Part shown: positions 54,203 through 64,000 of the stretch, piece after piece
Layout of the letters: the number at the start of each line of letters is the position of its first letter
How positions within the stretch are numbered: the first letter of the stretch is position 1
Source: Rhipicephalus microplus
Taxonomy: Eukaryota; Arthropoda; Arachnida; Ixodida; Ixodidae
Assembly: GCF_043290135.1 (NCBI RefSeq)
Contig: NW_027464588.1
Location: 4,517,501-4,581,500, forward strand
Direction of reading: 5' to 3'
DNA: 64,000 nt
Program-made: the position numbers and the translations under genes
Notes under the pieces: generated by a model
What the model saw: the letters and a program-made list of their open reading frames with translations, nothing else
Databases searched by the model: none
What the model was told of the DNA's origin: nothing

Positions 54203-54445
54203 ATGGTCGATTGATTTGTGGGGTTTAACGTTCCAAAACCACTATTTGATTATGAGAGACGCCGTTGTGAGAGCTACAGCAATTTCGACCACCTGGGGTT
54301 CTTAAACGTGCACCCTAATCTGAGTACACGGGCCTACGACATTTCCGCCTCCATCGGAAATGCAGCCGCCACAACCGAGATTCGATCCCGCGACGCGCTA
54401 GTCTGCAGGCGAGTACCTTAGCCACTAGACCACCGTGGCGGGGCA
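54203..54445 (-). mobile_element. tRNA-derived SINE (Ruka-like), copy C
   Basis: Minus strand: head GCCCCGCCACGGTGGTCTAG at 54443 down, B-box region GCGGGATCGAATCTCGG near 54380-54396, body with CCGATGGAGGCGGAAATGTC and tail GGAACGTTAAACCCC near 54217-54232. Flanked by ATCGGGAAATGAG (54190-54202) and ATCGGGAAATAAG (54446-54458), a 13-bp duplication with one mismatch. A long open frame inside is a consequence of the SINE sequence. Confidence 0.92.
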
Positions 54446-54458
54446 ATCGGGAAATAAG

Positions 54459-55386
54459 CATCCGTCTACTTTATAGTATACAGAGGGCGGGCAAAATATG
54501 TTTTTTGTAAATGATTGCATGTTGCGTAAGAAAAAAGCTTTTGCTCAAATCGTCAGTGGCATTGTCGCTTAAATAACCGAGTAAAAAATACAACTTTACT
54601 TAAAAGTTCTTAACAACACTTTCAATTACCATCGGGAGGATTCGCCGTTTTGGTGGTGGACTATCTTCAGGATGCGCATAACGAACACTAACTGGAGCTA
54701 ACGGCGCTTACATTTACTGTTTGTTTTGTCCGCGAGAATTCGAAAGTCTTGACGGTGTGTTTGTTTTTTCACTTGGTAAATTGTGTTATGGCTCCGCTAA
54801 TGCAACTCACATTGAGGAATAGCTTTAGTTGAATAAAGATAAAAAAGCACCACGGCTTACAACCATGAAATTACTCGATAGTTGGTTTGTATCCGTGGTT
54901 TGCATGCATAATCAATCAGAATTTTTTTTATCTTTCTTTTTTCTACCAAGCAGCTATGACGCAAGCACTTTAAAACTGACGGGATCGTGTTTCATAAGCG
55001 CAAATAACTGATGATTCATTATACCATAATAGTACGTAGGAGTGCGCTGCTGTATTAATATTTGTGAACTCGCAGTATACACGCAAAAAGTGGCATTGCC
55101 AGAAGGAAAATATTTAGTTGATAAAATTGGTTCCAAGTACCTCCATTTTTTTTAGATGCAAAATCATCTTGTGCTTGGGGTAGTGTCCGTTCTGAGGCGG
55201 CCGCGCCCATACTGCGCATGCTCCAAATCTCCCCCTCCCCTCGCGCTTAAAGAGGGGAGAGAAGGTTGTTTGAGTGCTGCCTGCACTTCCTTTTTCATTT
55301 CCCATTTCTCTCTATATGCCACAGCTGTGCACTCGTATATGAGCCGGTACTATCTTGCTCCTGTTACTCTACTTCACAACATTGCC
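54459..55386. other. Intergenic, nothing recognised
   Basis: AT-rich up to about 55180, then moderately GC-rich. No supported gene. Confidence 0.5.
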
Positions 55387-55660
55387 ATGGGAGCTCGCAA
55401 ACGAAAACGTAAACGGCAACGCCGGCAAGTGAATCTCGAAGCGTCGCGGCTGCAAAAGCGCGCGTTCACTGCGCTTCAGTCGCTCTCTCTCTCTTTCTGC
55501 AACAGAGTGCAAAACGCCAAGAACAACGTCAACGTCTCCGCTAATTGCTGCGGCAGCGCCACCACGAGGTAGCAGTGAAGCCAAACGTAAACGTCAGCGT
55601 CGACAAGCGGTAATTGAAACGCCTCAACAACCACCGTAATATAAGTAACATAAGAGAAAC
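55387..55660 (+). other. Short basic-repeat coding-like remnant (KRKRQRRQ motif twice)
   Basis: A plus frame from ATG 55387 reads MGARKRKRKRQRRQVNLEAS and ends at 55572. A second copy of the motif, EAKRKRQRRQAVIETP, follows in another frame near 55574-55625. Duplicated basic KRxRRQ repeats occur in some mobile-element-associated proteins of arthropods, but I cannot assign a family. It could be decayed coding sequence or a repeat with chance frames. Confidence 0.3.
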
Positions 55661-55736
55661 GGAAACTCAATGTACATCCTCCGCCATGCTTTCGCATCCC
55701 ACTATGGTTGCCCGTAGAGAAATTTAATGTGAAACC

Positions 55737-56458
55737 TTTTAGGGGCGAAGCTCCTTATGACGGCACCCATTCGTCCCTCATAGCCGTAGTAGTGTGTAAC
55801 GAGTATAACATTTTGACCTCCAAGGTGGTGCTGGTGAGAGATTTCTTCTGTGGGTTGTTGAACAATAAAAGATAGTGCTCCATATACATGCCAATGGCTG
55901 CTGATGGGGAGTGATAGACAGGAGCATTCGCCTTTTATTTAACGTGCACGCTTCAAATTTTTTATTGATCAACAACGCACAGAAGACAAAAAAGGGTTGC
56001 TACGTTATACTCGCTCGGCGTAACCTCCTAGGTTTTAGAAAGGTTTAGGTAGCGTTGAGCCGCAGTGCCATGAATGCAGTGAACTAGTATATACCATGAA
56101 CTCGAGGTGGTTAAAAGTGGGAAGAAGACACGAAGAGCAAGCCGTAAGAAAGTGTGTGTGTGCCACCACTCGTTAAGCCTTTGGTATGTCCGCTGGATGG
56201 CGCTGCTTCCATATGAGAATATATGATGAAAAGGCGCGAGATGATGGTACTTGGAGTTTTGAATAGGTGGACGCACGGACACACAGACAGATGCATTACG
56301 GACGCATGAATAGCAGCACGGACGGATGAACGCATGAAAGGACGCGGGAGCGGATGCATGGCCAAGCAGGTACGGAGGCACAGATGAACGTGCGTACGCA
56401 CGAACAGACGCACGCCTGGACTGGCGGATGGACGCATGGGCGGCCACATAGACGCAAG
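55737..56458 (+). mobile_element. Minisatellite-cored element D
   Basis: Starts with the quasi-palindrome AGGGGCGAAGCTCCT (55741-55755), then a long block of about 370 bp (TGACGGCACCCATTCGTCCC...) absent from element A. It then carries the block CCACCACTCGTTAAGC with GTCCGCTGGATGGCG and ATATGATGAAAAGGCG (56164-56240), matching element A in the same order. A degenerate GGACGCACGGAC minisatellite follows (56268-56455). The shared ATTCACTCCGTG terminus is missing, so the right end is probably truncated. Confidence 0.65.
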
Positions 56459-59384
56459 AATTTTTTTATGATATCATAGATAAAAACTAGTTCCTACCAA
56501 TCACCATTTATGAACTTGTTTTTGTAAGTGCTGCATTATTCTGGCGTGCTGTCTCAATTCAACGTACCTTTAATATAAATGCTCTCGCACTTCAGTGTAT
56601 GGCTGGGATGTTTAGATGTGACTTTGCTGTTATGATGAGTGCACCGACAGTGAGAGGGCTGCATATAGCCAGGTGTTGCCGTTCATGCGAAAAAAAATTC
56701 GGCTGCAAAGACAATGTGCACAGCCCGTAACTTCAGCATAGAGCTACAGATATGTAACGCGAGAGCCTTCGTTCGGCGAGCATGAATTCTTCAACGGAAA
56801 CAGCCACCCATAGGAAATAAGATGCAGCTTGAAAACTTGGGAGCGCAAGCTCGGCGAGGGAGAACCTAAATATTCAGCGTATCACTCGGAGCCGTTTGGG
56901 CTGCGTACTCATCACCCTAATGAAAACTGTTACGACCAGCAACGCCTAATAATGTGAAGTTATGATGATAATGTTGCGCGCATTTACCCAACTTCCGCAT
57001 AACATTAGAAGTGCCGCAAGGCTGCAGCAGATTAGTCTTTTTCCAGAGAATTGACAGCTTTTACGCTTGGGCAAATAAAAGAAAAAAGGCAACGCAGAGA
57101 GCGCAAGTCATTAGGCCACGCACGGCTTTGTTCTTACGACAATCTTGAGTGAAAAAAATGTATGCCTTTCACTTTTTATGTGGGTAGAATAAGTGTACAT
57201 TCTCACTCTTCAGCGTCATAAAGATCTTAAAACAGTCGCAGTCATTTTCGTAATCCAGATGTTTTAGTGTCAGTTAGGCCTTATTTGCAGTGGAAGATGC
57301 CAGTTATCTGTGCCTCAAGAAATAGCTATTGTATCTTAATTTTCTAGTTACCTATTCAGGGATTTAGTACGAATTGTTTCATTTAATATGAAAAATCTAA
57401 CACATGACTCTGCGACAAACTGTTTTAGTATTTCCTTTAATTGGGTTATTCGAAAAACGAATTTATTGTGAAAAGGAGGGAACCTTTATAGCTACGCGTA
57501 TTCTATTCAAGCATAGCCGAAGCCTAGGCTCAGTATGAGTATTACTGAACTTCTGCATTCTTCGATTGTATGGAGGATATTCATGTCCTCTTGTTATGCT
57601 TGTAAGTGGTTGCTTCCAACTATGTTTCTCTTTGTTATTTTTGTGAATAATCATTGCATTGCCCAACTGCCACTCTCTCGAAAAAGAGTAGCAATATCGT
57701 AAGTAAACAAATAAAAACTTCTAAGCGCGAAACAAGCTCGGTGAATTTTTCAGACGGCCATCTATTCACGTGCAAACATTCAATGTTTGTTATCTGTAAT
57801 ATTGTTGTAAATCGCTTCCGGCTTTTTTTGCATTGCACTGCATAAACTATCACTGTAAGTTTAAAGTCTGACTTCAAATTGAATCGGCTTTATGAACTTG
57901 GTAAAGTTATCGTGGATCAGGATATGCCGGAAGTCCGTCATTCAAGAGGCTTTATACTGTACGAATGACGGCGGTGCAAGGGCAATACTGAGAGAACTTA
58001 GGCGTTTGTGATAATGGATTTTGTCCCAGGTACTTTTTCGTGAAACGGGGCGCCTTTCTCCGCATTCTCAACTGAACGACTCGCTGTGTGTTCAAAAGAC
58101 TAGTGCATTGGGGAGCCTACTCTTTTGCTCAATGTCACCCTCGATATAGAGAAAAAAGAAATATTGAAGCGGGAGAAGTTTGGTGCTTAATTAAGCTTTA
58201 TTTCCTATTCTTTCGCACACAACTAGAACTGATTTTTCGCACACAACTGAAACCTATTGAGTGCTCCTTGGAGGATACTAATAAGCAAACAATGCTGCTA
58301 GAGCTGTTTTTACGTTCCTTTAAGAAGTTTGCTAACTATGCTAACACTTCATTGAATTCTGGCAGTGGGCTTCCTCTGAAACGCATTCACGAGTACAGGA
58401 AACTTGGAAGTGAGAAGAAGGAATGTTTGCTAGTAAACAGATGTCATTTTGGTTTGCTCATAAAAAATATCGCAAGGCCTGGGCAGATTAGGCAGCACCG
58501 TCACAATAACTGGAATAGCGGCCTTTCTACAGCTCCTTGTAGACTCTTTTGGGGCAAGTTGTACAAGTACATATGTATAAGGTACCCACCATGTCAGAAA
58601 TAATCGAAACTTTCACGAAGAAAGCAAGCATTTACAGACGATGGTGATGATTGCTTACATAGTCTAACAAGGTAGTAGTGGAGTTGTGTCATACTAAAGT
58701 CCAGGTCTGGCAAGACAACTATGAAGTGGGAAAAGACTGTTTTCAGGCCACTATTGTGGCAGCCATTGGCCGGTTTATTGGCCCAGCTACTGTGGTGGAT
58801 ACGAGCCAAGACATGTAGGAGCAAGCAAGCAAGTAAGCAAGGCAGCAATTATCGACTATGCTTTCATTTATCATACCATCGCTAGCAAGAAAAATATGGT
58901 TACGCGAAAATTATACAAGGGCACTGAAGGCGCGGACTTCGTAGCTTGTCCGCTACCATTGTTTTCTCAAAAGTGTAGACCAACTCGTTAAGCAGCTACT
59001 TTTATTTTATTGGCACTAGTCTGTACCTTAGCCGCGCATATGTTTCATTATAAGCCGATCTCATAAATAGATGTACGTTGCTGCGTTGATTAAAGATTTC
59101 AATCGATAATCAGCATTCTTTCGTTTGTTTCTTTTTCATCGTCGTGTACTTGCACTATTTTATGACGAACCCCTGTGAGCTCGGCGATATCGCTACAGTA
59201 TTTACGTGACGGGCCCGTCCCATAAAACGGACGGAGAAGCACGCGTGTCAATACACGTGAACACATACAAACATGTGCACAAACATTCACAAGGGCTCCG
59301 ACCCCCCGCCCCCCTATCGGAAACAACTGGAGGAACGCTTTACTTTGGTATGCACTGGATCCCTGAACTACACCTTGAATTGTG
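56459..59384. other. AT-rich intergenic tract; unrecognised 171-codon frame
   Basis: The longest frame, 58088-58603 plus, contains an internal short duplication (FFRTQLELIFRTQLKPI) and no domain; codon-like properties are not convincing, so I do not call it a gene. Other frames are shorter and overlapping. Confidence 0.45.
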
Positions 59385-59460
59385 TTTAGAAAAAGTGGTT
59401 AATAATTTAAAGTACTGGGAACTCTACTATACGAAAGCGGACACCGTCCTGTGAAAGCCT
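59385..59460 (-). repeat. Dispersed repeat unit (GTTAAC...CTTTTTCT family)
   Basis: Minus strand: CTTTCACAGGACGGTGTCCG, CGTATAGTAGAGTTCCCAGT, ACTTTAAATTATTAACCACT and TTTTCTAAACAC, the same word order as the array at 24.3-24.9 kb. Confidence 0.7.
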
Positions 59461-60356
59461 GTTTCTTTGCACTGCTGAAGCGAATATCAGGAGCAACATC
59501 GGAAAAAACTTGCTGCTGAAATAGGCTCCGCGAGGCACCGCATTTGTTCCGGCTCAGTCGATCAATGTTCATTATATATTGATACTTAATAGGTCTTTAT
59601 CCTAATTAAACATATGGTCCACTATCAATTGCATGCGTCAAGTATAACTTCTAACTGTAATTCGAACAGTCGATTACGTGCCAGTTCTATTTTTGAAAAC
59701 ACGTTTGATGAAAATTGGTAAAACCGAAAGCACGGGGTACAAATATTCAAGCGTATATACTTGTCGACCGGAAGTGCGTAGAATAAAAACAATAATTTGA
59801 CTCCTTCCACGTGCCATTGATCGTTATGGTTTGTAATGATACCGCCACAATCGATTCATTTACCCAGAAGCTCTAAAAAAAAGAGGTGATGGTGATAATG
59901 ATGGCTACATTGATAGACGGTATACATTGAAGCATAGCAACTCGCAGGGATTAGCCAGAAAAGGGTCAAACTAACCCTATTCATTAAATTCCACAGTCAA
60001 TAATAATCAGCAGTTTTTCTTCGTTACTACAACTGCTCATTATTTAATAACGTTCATTACATATATTTCGCCTTCAGAGCGGAGAGGTCAATAGGAAGTC
60101 ACGATATGGGTTGGTCACAGAATGTTTTGACTTAGATAATGCAAGGCACTTAACGTATCCAAGTCTAATGCCTACTCAAACAAATACTCATGAAGTAATA
60201 ATAAAATTGTGTTAAAATGTAGCACAAATTTTCCATATTGCTTAGTTCAGGTGAATAAAGCTATCTAGTCTGCTCAAAATTTTAGAAGTCAGTTAATATA
60301 AGAGCTTTTATTTGATAAACTAACCGTGCTTTTGAAATAGATGGACCCAACCTATA
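59461..60356. other. Intergenic, no gene recognised
   Basis: AT-rich, no supported frame or repeat. Confidence 0.5.
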
Positions 60357-60411
60357 TCACTATTATTATTAGTAGTAGTAGCAGTAGTAGTAGTAGTGGT
60401 AGTAGTTTAAT
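60357..60411. repeat. (TAG)n/(ATT)n microsatellite
   Basis: CACTATTATTATTAGTAGTAG followed by imperfect TAG repeats to about 60411. Confidence 0.9.
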
Positions 60412-60473
60412 TTATTTCTTGGAATACAATAAAAATGAACCCAGGAAAAAGGCATTAAATAGGCCCGAGAAAT

Positions 60474-60722
60474 GCCCCACCGTGCACCGTGGTGGCCCAG
60501 TAGCTATAGTACTCGGCTGCTGACCCGCAGGCCGCGGGATTGAATCCCGGCTGCGGCGGCAGTATTTCCGATGGAGGCGGAAATGTTGTAGGTCCGTGTG
60601 CTCTGATTTTGGTGCATGTAAAGAACCCCAGGTGGTCGTAATTTCTGAAGTCTTCCACTACGGCGTCTCTGAAACTCATATCGTGGTTTTGGGACGTTAA
60701 ACTTTGCATATAAATCATCAAC
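60474..60722 (+). mobile_element. tRNA-derived SINE (Ruka-like), copy D
   Basis: Head GCCCCACCGTGCACCGTGGTGG carries an extra CACCGTG duplication relative to other copies, then B-box GGGATTGAATCCC (60537-60549), body GATGGAGGCGGAAATGTTGTAG and tail TTTTGGGACGTTAAACTTTGC. Flanks GCCCGAGAAATGCC (60463-60476) and GCCTGAGAAAAGCC (60723-60736) are an imperfect 14-bp duplication; it overlaps the SINE head by up to three bases. Confidence 0.9.
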
Positions 60723-60736
60723 GCCTGAGAAAAGCC

Positions 60737-61223
60737 TCTGCACCTGAAGCTTGCTACCGATAACAAAAAGGTTTTCACGTATCACATATCGCAAGAGCGC
60801 TAATAAAAGAATACGGCAATCAAAGTAAAAAAACAAGCAAAACGTGATACACCTCACATACTAATAAGTACATTGAAAAAGGAAGCACACATGAAGCGAT
60901 GCCTTAAAGAAAGTGCGAGGATAGAATGGTTCGATTGTGGGCGTGCGCGCTGAGCTCAACAAGGACACTAGTGAAATCCACGCCCTCGTGCTTAGCAGCG
61001 TGACACCTTGCCTGTTTAGCTTTCACAGCAGGCATGCATTTGTATTTCACGTGCGGCAAACAACAAGCTCAACAATTTTTTACGGGCTTATTTTGTGTGA
61101 ACAACCCATTCACAGGATACATTCAACACATGCACACAAATACACGCATGCACGTAAGCACACTTTTCCATAAACACCAGCGTTTTGCGATAGTAACGAA
61201 CGTGAGCATTCAATGTTTCTGCA
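60737..61223. other. Intergenic, no gene recognised
   Basis: A plus frame at 60937-61173 has no domain; CA-rich stretch near 61120-61150. Confidence 0.5.
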
Positions 61224-61237
61224 CATATATTAATAGT

Positions 61238-61470
61238 TGTTGTGGTTTAACGACCCGAAATAAAGTTATCAAAAAGAGAGACGTTGTAGTGGAAGGCTGT
61301 GGAGATTTAGACATTCTGACGTTTTTTAACGTGCACCAAAGTATAAGACCACGAACCTCAAGCATTTTCGCCTCTTTCGAAAATGTGGCTGTCGCGACCA
61401 CGACTCCATCCCACGACATGTGGGTTCGCAGCCGGGTGCCTTAGCCACCAGACCACCTCGGTAACTTGCC
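61238..61470 (-). mobile_element. tRNA-derived SINE (Ruka-like), copy E (most diverged)
   Basis: Minus strand: head CCGAGGTGGTCTGGTGGCTA near 61460, degraded B-box near 61395-61410, body with TTCGAAAGAGGCGAAAATGC and tail TCGGGTCGTTAAACCACAAC. Flanks CATATATTAATAGT (61224-61237) and CATATTTTATTAGT (61471-61484) form a 14-bp duplication with two mismatches. Confidence 0.85.
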
Positions 61471-61565
61471 CATATTTTATTAGTGTCTAAACTACCAATC
61501 CTTCGCGACGACGTTGGGTGTCCCAAACAAACCTGGCACATTAAGGTGATGGAGATCGCGTCGCC

Positions 61566-61825
61566 TTTTACGGGCGAAGCTCCTCTAAGTCTAGCCTTGT
61601 CCTGCGTCAGGCGTAACCAGCTAAATGGACAGACGGAACACAGACAGACAGATAGAGAGATGGAAAGACAGATACACGTACAGACAGAGACACACACATG
61701 GACAGACAGGGACACTTACAGACAGACAGAGACACACGCATAGACGGACAGACAGAGAGACAGACGGATGGACGTTTCGACCCACTTACCAGCATTCACT
61801 CCGTGAATATGCTGTGATTTTTTCA
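61566..61825 (+). mobile_element. Minisatellite-cored element C (short form)
   Basis: Begins TTTTACGGGCGAAGCTCCTC (61567-61586), the quasi-palindromic start shared with elements A and D. It then has a unique segment to 61620, a degenerate GACA/GACGGACA repeat (61625-61775), and ends CAGCATTCACTCCGTGAATA then TGCTGTGATTTTTTC (about 61790-61825), shared with elements A and E. It lacks the middle GGATGGCG block. Confidence 0.7.
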
Positions 61826-63279
61826 ATATTTTTACTTTCTTGATTTTTTTTTTCACCAGTAGAAATGTTGAATGTGCTCGAACGCTTCCTCTTGCACATC
61901 GAGGTCGCACTCGTTGCGGCCTTCCTGCAAAAATCGGATGGTTCACGATCTTGCGTCAAGACGTCGGCGTGATTGTGGTCCGCATTCGGCACGATTTGTC
62001 TTCACGGGAGCAGAAACACGTCCTATGGCGATTTGTAACTCGACGTCATCGGCCACAGCCATATTCTTCTGGCCATGCACTCATGCGCATGCGCTTTTGT
62101 GCTACCTCGTCACCGAGCACGCTCGTCGCGATTACGGCGGCGCATCTTGCGAGGCTCGCCCGATGAATTGATCGCTGTTTATAACAGCCTGAGCCAGTTC
62201 CGCTCGCACAGTGCTGCGCACAGCAGCGACACACGTATCTGGAACTCGACCGCTACGAACGCCGCGAGGTAAGACCTGTCTGTTATTAAGGGGCGTTTGT
62301 AATTTTTAGTCGGCTTAGTTGTACTAATTCGATAATTTTCTTGTTTCTTCTCTCTGTTTGGGGATTTAACGCGGATACGATGAGTGGTAACTTGGACAAG
62401 TGCTAGTTGCCCGAGCTTTAGTGTTAACGTTGACTGGCAAATGTGGTTGATCGAGCCTTCGCTTCGCGCATCGCAAGAACCACGCATAACGAAAAACCGG
62501 ATGTTTTTTTTTAGAGCCGTCGTCACTGGTAGCGTGTGTTGTGTTCGCTTGAGGTTACGACATGACGTGCTGAGGATAAAAAAATTACTAATTTTGCCTC
62601 ATGCTACGAATGAACAGTACTATTGTGAGTCGAGCTGTGAGGATGCACGATTCCCAGTATTACGTTTATTTCGATAGTGTTTGGTAATGTCCCATTCACG
62701 GCAATGGAGGTCAGGTGGGCATGTTAAAGAATTCAAGTTATCACTGGCGATATAGTACTCAGAAAAATGCGATAACGTTCATCGACTTGGGCAAGCTGAT
62801 GGCTGCACTCCATCGACGGTAAAGAAGATTGTTTGCTGAGGCAGCCTACTGTGTCGGTATTGTAGCTTTTATAACAGTCGCGCAAGTGATAGCGAATGCC
62901 GACTGCCTTTTGGAATTGCCGTAAGCATTTGGAACCTTAAAATAGAAGATAGTCCATCTCATGTATGGGACGGGTTTAAGTTTTCGATAAGACAGAGGGC
63001 TTGTAGGTGCTTGGGCAAAACTGGGTGAAGGTACTGAGTTGATGAATGAGGCTTTCTTTTTTCTGTAATTAGAGGGGGCATAATAGGACATTATAATGCG
63101 ACGTAGCTACGTAAATGTGTCCAGCGGCCGAGGAACCGCATTTTAAGATTGTCACTTTCGGTGAATGTGTCACTTTACGTGAGGTGTAACCTGCACGTAC
63201 TATGCGAGCGAAGTGGCATGCCCCCCTTCTTCCACAAATACATCAGCGTGCCAGAAGCAGTATCATGGTGATATTTACA
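61826..63279. other. Intergenic; possible host 5' exon near 61870-62268
   Basis: 61870-62270 is enriched in CG dinucleotides and ends in GCGAG|GTAAGACC, a strong splice-donor match at 62269, followed by AT-rich sequence. This would suit a plus-strand first exon or promoter, but no domain is seen in any frame. 62290-63279 contains nothing I can support. Confidence 0.3.
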
Positions 63280-63738
63280 GTTGGAAATGAGGATACCAAT
63301 CGGGATGCACCAATTACGTACAATGAAATTACAAAGCACTTTTACTTGGAACGCCGCATTTTTCCACCCCCACATCCGAAACTTAACCGACCGCAGGCAT
63401 TAACCCTACGCCTATTACAGACACACACGTACCCAAACCTTGCCACGCTTCACGTTTATTATCCCGATGCATACCCCAGTGACACATGCCCATCATGTGG
63501 ACACACAGCGACACTCGATCACATGCTCTGGGAGTGTAGAACAACTCCTCCCGACTCTACCTCAAGCAAGTGGGAGAGGTCCCTCAGGAGCTCACTTCTC
63601 GCCGACCAGCGATGGGCCGTCCAGCAGGCCCACGAAGCGGCCGCCAGGTACTCCCTGTCGGTCCCTACGTGGGAGACGCCCGCTACGCGCTAAGCGCGTC
63701 CTGCAGGCCCGAAATAAAGTTTTTTCATTCCATTCCAT
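63280..63738 (+). pseudogene. 5'-truncated LINE 3' end (ORF2 C-terminus, I superfamily)
   Basis: From about 63300 the plus frame reads ITYNEITKHFYLERRIFPPP, aligned with ITNHYKLERRFYPPP of LINE copy 2, then CPSCGHTATLDHMLWEC, the C-terminal knuckle with all Cys/His present, and a stop TAA at 63691-63693. AATAAA lies at 63713-63718 and the end is GTTTTTTCATTCCATTCCATG near 63738. Only the last 130 or so residues of ORF2 are present, the usual outcome of incomplete target-primed reverse transcription. The exact 5' junction is not visible. Confidence 0.88.
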
Positions 63739-64000
63739 GAGGCCACAAGTATGCACTTACTTAGGTTGTGTGCTTCAGCGTATACAAACAGAGCGGATTA
63801 GTTGGTCGCCCGAAACCTGAACCAGCGTGTCGCTTCACTTACGTATGTGTTGCCACTCATTCTAGCATAATTTCGGGTGCTCGCTAGGATTGCGACGTAA
63901 CTAACGTACTTTTGTCGTCAGAAATGCAATGAGTCAAGAAACAAGCAACCAATTTTGAAATGATTACAAGCACCATGGCACAACATGTGCCAAACAAGTG
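63739..64000. other. Right window edge, nothing recognised
   Basis: No supported feature in the last bases. Confidence 0.5.

Noticed and set aside
58088..58603. 171-codon frame
   Set aside because: It contains an internal 24-bp duplication and no recognisable family; AT-rich surroundings make a chance frame plausible.
1..64000. CRISPR arrays, bacterial operons, phage genes, viral insertions
   Set aside because: No regularly spaced repeats, bacterial-type gene organisation or virus-like proteins were seen; every enzyme-like frame belongs to LTR or non-LTR retroelements.

Overview
The window is eukaryotic, repeat-dominated nuclear DNA that looks like an ixodid (hard) tick genome. There are no operons, ribosome-binding sites or dense bacterial-type genes. 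It carries five copies of a tRNA-derived SINE resembling the Ruka-type SINEs known from ixodid ticks, RNase H-bearing LINEs of the I superfamily, Ty3/gypsy LTR elements with short LTRs, microsatellites, degenerate CGTC-type minisatellites and an intron-containing THAP-domain gene. The species assignment is inference; no database could be consulted.

Layout. 1-4.2 kb: decayed Ty3/gypsy element entering from the left edge, with a SINE in its gag and a 3' LTR. 5.6-7.8 kb: inverted repeat, minisatellite and a decayed CR1/L2-like LINE on the minus strand. 8.6-9.8 kb: 147-bp tandem repeats and a hairpin-like inverted repeat. 10.0-15.5 kb: decayed two-ORF LINE (copy 1). 16.2-18.3 kb: the only convincing host gene, a multi-exon THAP zinc-finger gene with an internal 224-bp exon-containing tandem duplication. 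19-28 kb: tandem duplications, minisatellite-cored elements and dispersed repeats. 28.75-28.90 kb: a perfect 148-bp palindrome. 29.6-35.3 kb: the best preserved element, a LINE (copy 2) with an uninterrupted 1189-residue endonuclease/RT/RNase H ORF2 overlapping an ORF1 that has one nonsense codon. 39.6-44.8 kb: complete but decayed Ty3/gypsy element with two 164-bp LTRs, the same family as the element at position 1. 45.1-50.3 kb: a different decayed two-ORF LINE on the minus strand. 51.4-51.7 kb: a short element with tRNA-like ends in inverted orientation. 54-62 kb: three more SINEs and two more minisatellite-cored elements. 63.3-63.7 kb: a 5'-truncated LINE 3' end.

Together, the autonomous LINEs would supply the target-primed machinery that mobilises the SINEs (all five SINEs have 13-15 bp target-site duplications), but nearly every coding element here is disabled. 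In-frame stops are mostly TGA, and two are demonstrably at former CGN arginine codons when the two gypsy copies are compared. I found no defence system, gene cluster or clearly new biological system. The items most worth pursuing are the minisatellite-cored element family with a quasi-palindromic terminus, the perfect palindrome with flanking direct repeats, the tRNA-like inverted-end element and the THAP gene with its exon duplication. Long tracts listed as 'other' contain nothing I can support as a gene.
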